Under the pieces are notes generated by a model. It was given only the letters and a program-made list of their open reading frames with translations, ran no database searches and had not been told where the DNA came from. A stretch of DNA of 64,000 nucleotides, from NCBI GenBank assembly GCA_035532415.1, contig DATKRB010000048.1, forward strand, positions 51,259 to 115,258. Direction: 5' to 3'. The position numbers and the translations under genes were made by a program. Shown piece by piece: positions 51,283 through 59,749 of the stretch (positions are counted from its first letter, which is position 1; every line of letters starts with the position of its first letter). This stretch comes from DATKRB01 sp035532415 (GTDB lineage: Bacteria > Actinomycetota > Acidimicrobiia > Acidimicrobiales > RAAP-2).

Positions 51283-54200
51283 CAGTCCTCCCCCACCGCG
51301 TCGGCCGACAGCGCGACGACCTCGCGGAGCTGCTCAGTCGACATCTCGGTGATCCATCCCTCGCCGGTACCCACGATCCGGTCCGCCAGGGCACGCTTCG
51401 CCTCGATCATGGCGTCCACCCGTTCCTCGAGGGTCCCCCCGCACACGAATTTCCGAACCTGCACGTTGTTCTTCTGACCGATCCTGAAGGCCCGATCCGT
51501 CGCCTGGTCCTCCACAGCCGGGTTCCACCACCGGTCGAAGTGGACCACCTGTGTCGCCGCCGTCAGGTTCAGGCCGGTGCCACCTGCCTTCAGCGACAGC
51601 AGGAACACCACGGGGCCGTCGGCGGCCTGGAACGTCTCGACCATCGCGTCCCGCGCCCTCTTCGACACCCCACCGTGGAGCCACAAGACGTCGCAGCCCA
51701 GCTGCTGGTGCAGGTGCCGCTCGAGCATGTCCCCCATCGCGGTGAACTGGGTGAAGACGAGGGAACGGTCACCTTCGGCCACCGCCTCCCCGAGCACTTC
51801 GACGAGGCGTGACAACTTGCCCGACCGACCAGCGAGCGACGAGCCGTCGGCCAGAAAGTGCGCCGGGTGGTTGCACACCTGCTTGAGCTTCATCATGGTG
51901 GCGAGGACCAGCCCACGGCGTTCGATCCCCTCGGCCTCGTCGATCCTGGCCAGCATGTCATCGACGACAGCCTGGTAGAGGGTGGCCTGCTCGCGGGTCA
52001 GGTTGCAGAACTCCTTCATCTCGAGCTTGTCGGGAAGGTCGGCGATGATCGACCGGTCGGTCTTGAGGCGGCGCAAGACGAACGGGGCCGTGATCCGGCG
52101 GAGGAGGGCGGCGGCCTCGTCGTCGCCATCGCGCTCGATCGGGATCGCGAACCGCTCGCGGAAGGCCTTCTCCGAGCCCAGCATGCCCGGGTTGAGGAAC
52201 TGCATGATCGACCAGAGCTCGGCCAGACGGTTCTCCACCGGTGTGCCGGTCATGGCGATCCGTCGCTCGGCAGGGATCGCTCGGACGCTCTGGGTGGTGC
52301 GAGCCGCACTGTTCTTGATCTGCTGCGCCTCATCGAGAACCATCCGTCGCCACGGCACCGTCGCCAGCAGCTGCTGGTCGCGGGCGGCCAGCCCGTAGGT
52401 GGACAGCACCAGATCCGCCGTGCCGGCGTGGCGGGTGAAGGCCCCGCCATCGAGCCGATCCGGTCCGTGATGGACGTACACCGACAGCTTCGGAGCGAAG
52501 CGGGCGGCCTCGCGTTGCCAGTTGCCGACCAGCGACATCGGGCACAGGACGAGTGTCGGGCCCAGTTTCGGTCCGGCGGCTCGCCGTTCTGTCTTGGTGC
52601 GGGCCGGGCGGCGCACCGGTGCTTCGGCGGCACCGGCGCGCTCGTGGACCAGCAGGGCCAGGAGCTGGGCCGTCTTCCCGAGCCCCATGTCGTCGGCGAG
52701 GCAGGCCCCGAGGCCGAGGTCGCCGAGGAATGCGAGCCACCCGAGCCCGCGCTCCTGGTAGGGGCGCAACTCACCGCCGAAGCCGTCCGGGGTCGAGGTG
52801 GCCTGCAGCCGTCGGTCGTCGGCACCGTCGAGCAGGTCCCCGAGCCACCCGTCCGCCTCCACCTCGGCCACAGGCAGACCACCCGCCGCCCGTTCGAGCC
52901 CGAGGGCGGTACGCATCACCTCGGCGGCCGACAGGCGGTCGGCGGTGGCACCCCTCTTCCCCACTGCGGTGATGGCAGCCGCGACATCCTCCTGGTGCAG
53001 CTCCACCCACTGCCCGCGCACCCGGACGAGCGGCTGCTTGAGGCGCGCCAGCTGGCGTAGCTCGGCAAGACCGAGCTTGTCGCCCCCGAGCACCGCCTCC
53101 CATCGGATGTCACAGAGTCCGTCGAGCCCGATCGTGCCCGTCGACGCCGCGATCTTCGAACCGGTCCGAGCCTTCAGACGAAGGGCCAGGCGTGCGCCCC
53201 CCGATCGCCACCAGGCTGGAACCAGTACCCCGAAGCCGGCCTCTTCGAGGATGGGCGCACCGTCTCGGAGGAATGCAAGGATGCCGGCGGCGTCGGCCAC
53301 CTGATCGCAGGGTGTCGCAGAGGCGAGTGCCGGGCCGAGGGAGGGGACGAGCCGGGCAGCGCGGCCGAGGCCCCGGAGAAGTTGCTCGTCAGGGTGCCTC
53401 ACGTGGCGCTCGAGGGCGGTGAGCTCGGGACCGTCGGCCCACACGGCGCCGGCGGAGACGAGCAGGCTGGGGTCGTCCACCGCCTGCAGGGCGAACTCGA
53501 TCCGCCATTCGTCGTCGGGAGCGGGCCGGCCCTTGGGTCGCTGCCGCTGCCGGGGATCACCGCCCACTTCGGCGGAGAGGTCTTCCGTGTCGTCCGCAGG
53601 TGGGACGACCCGGAAACAGGTTCGTACCGGTTCGGCGGACGTCTGCTCCGTGGCCTCCCATGCACGGAGCTGCCCGGCGAGCAGGACGAGCTCGTCGCCA
53701 TCGGCCTCGACGATCCCCTCCGGGGAGACGAGGGCGGCCAGCCACGCGTCGACGGCACCCGCTGTTCCCGGTCGGCGCCGGCGGACAGCAGGCGGCCGAT
53801 CGGCCGCGAATTGCCGGGCCAGTGCATCGGTGAGGGACCACATGAAGGAACGAAGGACCGCGTCGGGTGTCTCCGGATCCGGGTCGGCCCGGGCGCGGTC
53901 CCGGCTCACGTCGGAGGCGGCGACGGCCATGAACGATGCGGGAAGGGACCACAGCAGCGCCTCGATCCGGCCACGGTCGTGCCCGCCGATGAGCGGGCGC
54001 CAGCGAGCCCGCCAACCGTCGGTGGAGGGCTCGAGGGAGGGAAACACACGGCCTCGCGTGATCAGCTCCAAGACCATCTCCGCAGCCAACGCCGCGAACC
54101 TGATATCGGCAGCGAGGGCGATGCCGGGAGTGTCGATGATCGAAGAGCCCGGCACCTCCCTGCCGCCCGGCGGCGCCAACGCCGAGAGGGCGTGCCACAC

Positions 54201-54581
54201 ATCCGACCACTCGAGCACCAACCCCGGGACGGCCCACGAGGCGGGAGACCGTGAGGAGGTCGAGGGATCGGACGGCAGCCCGGCGGCAGGGGGCTCGTCC
54301 CCGAGCCACGGGGAGCCGGCAGGTCCCCCGCCGGCGTCGGGCAGCCGGAGCACGAGCTCCACCCCGGTCTCCTTCAGCAGATCTCCCGTCCCGGGCTCTC
54401 CGAGCTCGGTGACAGCGAGGCGGATCCCGTCGGGATCGAGGGCGAAGGGGTGCGCCCTCGGGCTCGGGCGCCGGGGCGGGCGACCCCGGCGGGGCGGAGC
54501 TGCCCGGGCTCGGCCGCCGTCCTCCGCCCACAGGAAGAGACCATCGGCAGCGCTCGGGTACGCAGCATGGAGGACGATCAC
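51282..54581 (-). CDS. SNF2-family helicase (HepA/HelZ-like)
   Basis: About 1099 aa. The C-terminal half is a two-lobed SNF2 motor: LADDMGLGKTAQLLALL (Walker A), LVLCPMSLVGNWQREAARF, VLDEAQQIKN (DEAQ box), AMTGTPVENRLAELWSIMQF, LVFTQFTAMGDML, SLKAGGTGLNLT and DRAFRIGQ. The first 550 residues are a family-specific region. GTG 54581 (VIVLHAAYPSAADG) is chosen; the frame continues to 54821 but without likely coding. A CAGTAT box 6 nt upstream is compatible with a leaderless start. Confidence 0.9.
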   Translation of the reverse strand: MIVLHAAYPSAADGLFLWAEDGGRARAAPPRRGRPPRRPSPRAHPFALDPDGIRLAVTELGEPGTGDLLKETGVELVLRLPDAGGGPAGSPWLGDEPPAAGLPSDPSTSSRSPASWAVPGLVLEWSDVWHALSALAPPGGREVPGSSIIDTPGIALAADIRFAALAAEMVLELITRGRVFPSLEPSTDGWRARWRPLIGGHDRGRIEALLWSLPASFMAVAASDVSRDRARADPDPETPDAVLRSFMWSLTDALARQFAADRPPAVRRRRPGTAGAVDAWLAALVSPEGIVEADGDELVLLAGQLRAWEATEQTSAEPVRTCFRVVPPADDTEDLSAEVGGDPRQRQRPKGRPAPDDEWRIEFALQAVDDPSLLVSAGAVWADGPELTALERHVRHPDEQLLRGLGRAARLVPSLGPALASATPCDQVADAAGILAFLRDGAPILEEAGFGVLVPAWWRSGGARLALRLKARTGSKIAASTGTIGLDGLCDIRWEAVLGGDKLGLAELRQLARLKQPLVRVRGQWVELHQEDVAAAITAVGKRGATADRLSAAEVMRTALGLERAAGGLPVAEVEADGWLGDLLDGADDRRLQATSTPDGFGGELRPYQERGLGWLAFLGDLGLGACLADDMGLGKTAQLLALLVHERAGAAEAPVRRPARTKTERRAAGPKLGPTLVLCPMSLVGNWQREAARFAPKLSVYVHHGPDRLDGGAFTRHAGTADLVLSTYGLAARDQQLLATVPWRRMVLDEAQQIKNSAARTTQSVRAIPAERRIAMTGTPVENRLAELWSIMQFLNPGMLGSEKAFRERFAIPIERDGDDEAAALLRRITAPFVLRRLKTDRSIIADLPDKLEMKEFCNLTREQATLYQAVVDDMLARIDEAEGIERRGLVLATMMKLKQVCNHPAHFLADGSSLAGRSGKLSRLVEVLGEAVAEGDRSLVFTQFTAMGDMLERHLHQQLGCDVLWLHGGVSKRARDAMVETFQAADGPVVFLLSLKAGGTGLNLTAATQVVHFDRWWNPAVEDQATDRAFRIGQKNNVQVRKFVCGGTLEERVDAMIEAKRALADRIVGTGEGWITEMSTEQLREVVALSADAVGED

Positions 54582-54671
54582 CGTGCCATACTGCCCCGTC
54601 CGTGTGACGGTTCCGAGCGGCAGGGGCGGGCGGGGGCTGCAGCGGCAGTGCCGGAGTGGCCGGTGGCCTCC

Positions 54672-54687
54672 TATCATCCCGGGTGTG
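54672..54687 (+). promoter_or_regulatory. Leaderless-type -10 box before the thiolase gene
   Basis: TATCAT (54672-54677), 7 nt, GTG at 54685. Confidence 0.5.
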
Positions 54688-55842
54688 CAGACGCGGACGG
54701 TCGTGATCGGGGCGGCGGAGACCGACCGGCTCGGCGTCATCACCGACGTCTCCCCCGTGCAGCTCCACGCCGAGGCCGTCCGCAACGCCATCGACGACGC
54801 CGGCATCACCCGTGACAACATCGACGGCGTCGCCTGCGTCGGCGAGGGCCCGGCCGGCCTGGCCGACTACCTCGGGATCACCCCCACCTGGCTCGACGGC
54901 ACGTTCGTCGGCGGGTGCTCGTTCCTCGTCCATCTCCACCACGCCACCGCGGCCATCGCCACCGGCACGGCCAAGGTGATCGTGATCAGCCATGCCGTCT
55001 CGCGAGGCGGCCCGGCGAGCAGTCCCGGCGCCCTCGACCTCGCCAACCTGCAGCAGCAGTTCGAGCAGGTGTACGGGGTGGGGCCGCCGGCGACGAAGTT
55101 CCCGCTGGGCGTGCTCCGCTACATGAAGGCCTACGGCCTGACCCACGAGCAGCTGGCCTCGGTGGCCGTCGCCCAGCGGCGGTGGTCGTCGCAGGTTCCG
55201 AGGGCGATGATGCGCGAGCTCATCACCGTCGACGACGTGCTGGCCTCGCCCATGATCTGCTATCCGATGCACCGGCTCGAGTGCTGCCTCTCCACCAACG
55301 GAGGCGGCGCGGTCATCGTCACGAGCGAGGAGCACGCCCGCACCCTGCCGCTCCGCAAGCCCCTGGTGCACGTGCTCGGAGCGGCCGAGTCGTCCGAGTC
55401 CCCGCTGGCATCGCAGATGGCGGACCTGACGAGCGCACGGGCCTACCGGACGGCGGGCAGGATCGCCTTTGGGCAGGCCGGCATCACCCACGCCGACGTC
55501 GACCACCTCATGGCCTACGACGCCTTCGCCCACCTGCCCATCTACACGCTCGAGGACCTCGGCTTCGTCGGCCGGGGCGAGGCCGGGGCGTTCATCGCCG
55601 AGGGCCACACCTCGCCGGGCGGCACGCTCCCGATGAACACCAACGGCGGGGGGCTCTCCTACACCCACACCGGCCTGTACGGCATGTTCCTCATGCAGGA
55701 GTCGATCCGGCAGGTGCGGGGCGAGGCGGCCGCCCAGGTGCCCGACGTGCGGATCAGCGTCGCCCACGGGGTGGGCAGCATGTTCACCTCGGCAGCCACG
55801 ATCGTCTTCGGTTCCGCCGAGGCCGCGGCGGCCCGGCCGTGA
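54685..55842 (+). CDS. Thiolase-fold protein (SCP-x / lipid-transfer thiolase type)
   Basis: 385 aa. Thiolase-like segments are VVIGAAETDRLG, VGGCSFLVHLHHATAAIATG (the nucleophile-loop Cys is present), NTNGGGLSYTHTG and VAHGVGSMFTSA. It is immediately followed by, and overlaps, a DUF35 protein, the pairing seen for Ltp-type thiolases and aldolases in steroid side-chain breakdown. It could cleave C-C bonds of an acyl-CoA; the direction and substrate are unknown. Confidence 0.87.
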   Translation: MQTRTVVIGAAETDRLGVITDVSPVQLHAEAVRNAIDDAGITRDNIDGVACVGEGPAGLADYLGITPTWLDGTFVGGCSFLVHLHHATAAIATGTAKVIVISHAVSRGGPASSPGALDLANLQQQFEQVYGVGPPATKFPLGVLRYMKAYGLTHEQLASVAVAQRRWSSQVPRAMMRELITVDDVLASPMICYPMHRLECCLSTNGGGAVIVTSEEHARTLPLRKPLVHVLGAAESSESPLASQMADLTSARAYRTAGRIAFGQAGITHADVDHLMAYDAFAHLPIYTLEDLGFVGRGEAGAFIAEGHTSPGGTLPMNTNGGGLSYTHTGLYGMFLMQESIRQVRGEAAAQVPDVRISVAHGVGSMFTSAATIVFGSAEAAAARP

Positions 55843-56261
55843 GCGACGCCCAGAGGCGACCGAAGCCGGCACCGGTGGTCACGCCGGAGACCGAGCCCTT
55901 CTGGGATGCCGCCCAGAGGGAGGAGCTCTGCATCCAGCGGTGCGACGCCTGTGGCCGGCACTACTTCTACCCGCGCCCGTTCTGCCCCCACTGCTTCTCC
56001 GACGACGTCTCCTGGGTGCGGGTGAGCGGGCGGGCGACGCTGCACTCGTACGTGATCAACCACCGGCCCGTGCCGGGGTGGGAGGACGACGGGCCCTACG
56101 CCATCGCCCTCGTCGAGCTCGAGGAGGGACCGAGGATGGCGACGAGCATCGTGGGCATCCCCAACACGCCCGAGGACCTCGTCCTCGACATGCCCCTCCG
56201 GGTCTGCTTCGAAGAGCAGGGCGGCATGAAGATCCCGAAGTTCGAGCCAGAATCGATCTGA
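55839..56261 (+). CDS. DUF35 zinc-ribbon/OB-fold protein, thiolase partner
   Basis: 140 aa. The N-terminal zinc ribbon reads CDACGRHYFYPRPFCPHC, followed by an OB-fold domain (VSGRATLHSYVINHRP, PYAIALVELEEGPRM). Proteins of this type form complexes with thiolase-like subunits and bind acyl-CoA. GTG 55839 overlaps the thiolase stop as GTGA. Confidence 0.9.
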   Translation: MSDAQRRPKPAPVVTPETEPFWDAAQREELCIQRCDACGRHYFYPRPFCPHCFSDDVSWVRVSGRATLHSYVINHRPVPGWEDDGPYAIALVELEEGPRMATSIVGIPNTPEDLVLDMPLRVCFEEQGGMKIPKFEPESI

Positions 56262-56293
56262 CCCAGAGTGGATCTGATGAGGAGCCGGTGCTG

Positions 56294-56914
56294 ATGGACG
56301 TGTTCGAAGTGCTCTACACCACCCGGGCGATGCGCCGGCTCAAGCCCGACCCGGTCCCGCCGGAGGTGATCGCCCGGATCGTCGACGCCGGCGTCCGCGC
56401 GCCGTCGCCGGGCCCGGTTGACGCCCAGGCGTGGCGGTTCGTCGCGGTCACCGACCGGGCGGTCATGGCCGAGCTCGGTGAGATGTGGCGGACGGCACGC
56501 GACGCCCTCTTGGAGCGGATGCCCGACCTGTACGCCAACGAGAGACAGGCATCCTCGTCGAGGTACCTTCACGACCACTTTGACGAGGTGCCCCTGCTGA
56601 TCCTCGGCTACGGTCCCGAGGGCATGGGCGCCAACACCGTCGTACAGGCGTGCTGGAGCATGTGCCTGGCCGCCCGGGCCGAGGGCCTCGGCTCCACCTA
56701 CACCACCCTCCTCGCCCAGCACGGACCCGCGGTCGACCGCATCCTCGGCGTGCCCGCCGACGCCGGGGTCCGGCTCTTCGCCTCGCTCCCGATCGGCTAC
56801 CCGCTCGGCCGCTGGGGGGTGGCGCCCCGGCAGCCGGCCCACGAGGTCACGTTCGCCGATCACTGGGGCACGCCGCCACCGTGGACGGCGACGGCGCCCC
56901 CGTTCGCCAGATGA
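56294..56914 (+). CDS. Nitroreductase-family FMN oxidoreductase
   Basis: 206 aa. Family signs are the N-terminal YTTRAMRRLKPDPVPPEVIARI, DAGVRAPSPGPVDAQAWRFVAV and the C-terminal LPIGYPLGRWG. It reduces quinone-like, nitro or enoyl substrates with FMN. ATG 56294; GTG 56288 is an alternative with GAGGAG upstream. It lies 32 nt after the DUF35 gene in the same direction. Confidence 0.88.
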   Translation: MDVFEVLYTTRAMRRLKPDPVPPEVIARIVDAGVRAPSPGPVDAQAWRFVAVTDRAVMAELGEMWRTARDALLERMPDLYANERQASSSRYLHDHFDEVPLLILGYGPEGMGANTVVQACWSMCLAARAEGLGSTYTTLLAQHGPAVDRILGVPADAGVRLFASLPIGYPLGRWGVAPRQPAHEVTFADHWGTPPPWTATAPPFAR

Positions 56915-56966
56915 CGCCGGATCGCCGGATCGCCAGCTGGCGCCGGATCATGAAGGAGGAGCAGAC

Positions 56967-57878
56967 GTGAAGTTCATGGTGGAGTACCCACTGGGCGTGG
57001 ACGACGAGGGCCAACCCTGGTCGAAGCCGTCGAGCATCGCGGCGTTCGCCAAGGCCCTGGAGGCGGCCGGCGTCGACGCCATCGCGTTCACCGACCACCC
57101 GGCGCCGTCCAAGAAATGGCTCGACCACGGCGGCCACGCCACGATCGACCCCTTCGTCGGGCTCGGCTTCTGCGCGGGGGTCACCACCGGGCTCCGGCTG
57201 ATGACCGCACTGACCGTGGTCCCGTACCGGAACCCGCTGCTCATGGCCAAGTCGATGACCGCGGTGGACGTCGTTTCGGACGGCCGGGCCACCTTCGTCC
57301 TCGGCACCGGCTACCTGCGCTCGGAGTTCCTCGCCCTCGGCGTGGCGTTCGACGAGCGCAACGCCCTGTTTGACGAGGCGATCGAGGTGGCCAAGGGCCT
57401 GTGGTCGACCGACGAGCTCCACTACGAGGGGAAGCACTTCACCGCGATCGGCCAGACCCTGTCCCCCCGGCAGGTGCAGCAGCCCCACCCCCCGTTGTGG
57501 CTGGGAGGCAACGCCTCGGTCGTGCGGGACCGGGTGGCGCGGTGGGGCGACGGCTGGGCCCCGATGCTCGGCGGCGGGACGGTCACCCGGACCGCCCGGA
57601 CCGTGGCGATCGAGACCGACGACGACTTCGCCGCCGCACTCGACGACCTCGGTGAGCGGCTCGAGCGCCACGGGCGCCACCTATCGGACATCGACGTGGT
57701 GGGGTCGATCGCGCCGACCCGGGTCGGGCTGTCCGACCCGCCCGCCTACGTGGACGGCCTCGGCAAGCTCTCCGCGCTCGGGGTCACCTGGACCCACGCC
57801 CCGGTCGTGCGCGGCAACCTCGCCGCCTCCCTCGACGCGATCGCCCAGTTCGGCGAGGAGGTCAGGGCCAAGCTGTAG
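56967..57878 (+). CDS. LLM-class flavin/F420-dependent oxidoreductase
   Basis: 303 aa, closely related to the gene at 38797-39690: DAIAFTDHPAPSKKWLDHGG, VPYRNPLLMAKSMTAVD, GTGYLRSEFLALG and PPLWLGGNASVVRDRVARWGDGWAP. GTG 56967 is preceded by AAGGAGGAG, a strong ribosome-binding site. It is the last gene of the thiolase-DUF35-nitroreductase run. Confidence 0.88.
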   Translation: MKFMVEYPLGVDDEGQPWSKPSSIAAFAKALEAAGVDAIAFTDHPAPSKKWLDHGGHATIDPFVGLGFCAGVTTGLRLMTALTVVPYRNPLLMAKSMTAVDVVSDGRATFVLGTGYLRSEFLALGVAFDERNALFDEAIEVAKGLWSTDELHYEGKHFTAIGQTLSPRQVQQPHPPLWLGGNASVVRDRVARWGDGWAPMLGGGTVTRTARTVAIETDDDFAAALDDLGERLERHGRHLSDIDVVGSIAPTRVGLSDPPAYVDGLGKLSALGVTWTHAPVVRGNLAASLDAIAQFGEEVRAKL

Positions 57879-57900
57879 GGGGTTGCCCGCCGGACGGTCG

Positions 57901-58554
57901 CTACCGCCGGTGGATCGTGAGCACCTGAAACGCGCCGGTCGACGGGGCGAGCCGACCGAGGCACTCGGTCACCGGACCCAGACAGCTCATGCCCGGTACG
58001 GGGCCGGGGAGGAACAGGACCCCGCGGACGGTGGACCGCCCGTAGGGACGGGCAAGCTCACGGAGCCGTCGCCGGGTCAGGAATCCGGCCGCCGACCACG
58101 GTGGCTCGCGCAGCTCCCGGCGGCGGGCGGCGCCCCAGGGGCTCCGGGGGTTGAGCACGCCGAGCACCACCCGTCCGCCGGGGCGGACCACCCGGCACAG
58201 CTCGGCCACCACGACCGCCGGGTCGCCCACGAACTCCAGGACGGCCACGCCGACCACCGCGTCGAAGGCCGCGTGGGGAAACGGCAGGGCCCCGACGTCG
58301 CCGCGCACGAGTGGCGCTCCGGTGCGCCTCGCGGCCACCGCCAGCATGGTCGGCGAGAGGTCGACCCCGACGGCGCCGGCGCCGCCCGCCGCCAACGACG
58401 CGAGCAGGCGACCGGTGCCGCAGCCCGCGTCGAGCACCCGGCGGCCGGCGAGGGGCCCCGTGGCGGCGAGCACGGCCCCCGTCTCGACGGCGGACGCATA
58501 ACCCCCCCACGGTCGCTCGTACCAGGCGTCGTAGGCCTCACCGGACCAGGACAC
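57901..58554 (-). CDS. Class I SAM-dependent methyltransferase
   Basis: 217 aa. The SAM loop is VLDAGCGTGRLLASLA, then VGVDLSPTML, GDVGALPFPHAAFDAVV and VVRPGGRVVLGVLNPRSPWG, typical of the UbiE/COQ5-like group. GTG 58554 (VSWSGEAYDAWY) has GGAGGG upstream; the frame extends to 58719 over an Arg-rich stretch that overlaps the next gene. The methyl acceptor is unknown. Confidence 0.87.
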   Translation of the reverse strand: MSWSGEAYDAWYERPWGGYASAVETGAVLAATGPLAGRRVLDAGCGTGRLLASLAAGGAGAVGVDLSPTMLAVAARRTGAPLVRGDVGALPFPHAAFDAVVGVAVLEFVGDPAVVVAELCRVVRPGGRVVLGVLNPRSPWGAARRRELREPPWSAAGFLTRRRLRELARPYGRSTVRGVLFLPGPVPGMSCLGPVTECLGRLAPSTGAFQVLTIHRR

Positions 58555-58582
58555 CGCGCCCTCCGGATGCGGGCCCCGCTCC

Positions 58583-58840
58583 CTACCATCCGCAGTGCGG
58601 GCAATGGTGATGGGCGTGCGGTGGGCCACCGCACGCCCAGCCGTACTCGCCCCGGCCGTACTCACCCCGGGGTCCTCGTGGTCGGCGCATCGGACCGCGC
58701 CGCTCGAGAAGCTCCTCAAGACGGGTCACCCGGTCCCGTAGGTCCTCGTTGGTCTCCTCCGACCGAGGCTCCTGCAGGCGCCGGAGCAGCTCCTGACGCT
58801 CGTCGTCGTTCAATCCGGCAACAATCTCGTCAACATCCAT
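58583..58840 (-). CDS. Small protein with Cys/His-rich C-terminal tail
   Basis: 85 aa, family not recognised. Residues 1-45 form a charged helix (EIVAGLNDDERQELLRRLQE, then DLRDRVTRLEELLERR), followed by a Gly/Arg/Tyr linker and a tail with ACGGPPHAHHHCPHCGW that could bind one zinc. ATG 58840 has GAGG seven bases upstream. The length and layout suggest a small zinc or nucleic-acid-associated protein. Confidence 0.65.
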   Translation of the reverse strand: MDVDEIVAGLNDDERQELLRRLQEPRSEETNEDLRDRVTRLEELLERRGPMRRPRGPRGEYGRGEYGWACGGPPHAHHHCPHCGW

Positions 58841-58931
58841 CGATCGACCTCGCCTTCCTCGTCCCTCACCAGCTTCCCCCCCGCCCGGCTCGCCCGCCAG
58901 GGTCGGAAGTCCCGGACGGGAGGGCCCCGCA

Positions 58932-59468
58932 TCACCGGCGGCGGAGCACCACCCAGGAGAACGGTTGGATCGCGCCTGGGGGCGTCGCGTGCTCCTCGCG
59001 CTTGGCGTGCAGAAGTTCGAACCCGGGACCGAAGGCCCGGACGAGATCGGCGGGGTCGTAGCGACCCGTCGGCAGGCCCGAGCACTGGGTCGGCCCGTCG
59101 GCGGCAAAGGTCGCGAGCACGACCACGCCGCCGGGTGCGAGCGCCCGGGTGACCATCGCCACGTAGCGGTCGCGGTCCGCCGGGTCGACGAGGAAGTGGA
59201 AGACGGCTCGGTCGTGCCAGGCGTCACAGGTGCGGTCGGGCTGCCACGAGCGGACATCGGCGGCAACGAAGGTCACCGCTCCCGATCTGCCGCCGAGCCG
59301 GTCGCGGACCTTCATCAGCGCTGCCTCGGAGATGTCGAGGACGCTCACGTCTCCCCGACCGGCGTCGAGGAGAAGGTCGACCAGCGTGGAAGCCCCGGCG
59401 CCGACATCGATCACCGACCCTGTCGGCGAAGCCCAGTCCCCCAACAGGCGGACCGACGTGGCCGGCAC
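58932..59468 (-). CDS. SAM-dependent methyltransferase, N-terminally truncated
   Basis: 178 aa. The core is intact: SVIDVGAGASTLVDLLLDAG, VSVLDISEAALMKVRDRLGG, HDRAVFHFLVDPADRDRYV and FATFAADGPTQCSGL-like text, with the C-terminal ATPPGAIQPFSWVVLRR. Relatives that I recall begin with about 30 more residues (a W-x-x-VY and VSWFE segment). Here the upstream frame carries no such text and meets a TAG. The GTG at 59468 is a minimal start, so it may be an inactivated 5'-deleted gene. Confidence 0.75.
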   Translation of the reverse strand: MPATSVRLLGDWASPTGSVIDVGAGASTLVDLLLDAGRGDVSVLDISEAALMKVRDRLGGRSGAVTFVAADVRSWQPDRTCDAWHDRAVFHFLVDPADRDRYVAMVTRALAPGGVVVLATFAADGPTQCSGLPTGRYDPADLVRAFGPGFELLHAKREEHATPPGAIQPFSWVVLRRR

Positions 59469-59576
59469 GGCGTCGTCTTCGCCGGCACGTTCGCCAAGGA
59501 GGCGACCGGCAGTCGCGGCCTACGGTACCCACACGTCTTCCGCGCTCTGATCAGGTCCGGAACGAGCCTGCGGCAA

Positions 59577-59720
59577 TCAGCCCGAGATCGCCCCCACCAC
59601 CAGCAGATCGTCGACCTCGCCGCTCGAGAGGCCCCAGTCGTGCAGCGTCTGCTCGAGCTGGGACCAAGGTCTCCGCCTCGGATCACCAGGGGCGATCCGA
59701 GAGACGCTGGTCGGGATCAT
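59577..59720 (-). CDS. Possible small ORF downstream of hipA
   Basis: A 47-codon frame from ATG 59720 to TGA 59577 has coding-like content (SQLEQTLHDWGLSSGEVDDL, LVVGAISG). It starts 29 nt after the hipA stop on the same strand. It could be a third small gene of the hip locus or a remnant of displaced DNA. No family is recognised and no strong ribosome site is seen. Confidence 0.3.
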   Translation of the reverse strand: MIPTSVSRIAPGDPRRRPWSQLEQTLHDWGLSSGEVDDLLVVGAISG

Positions 59721-59749
59721 GGGCGGTGCGGCCGGACGGGTGCCGATGC

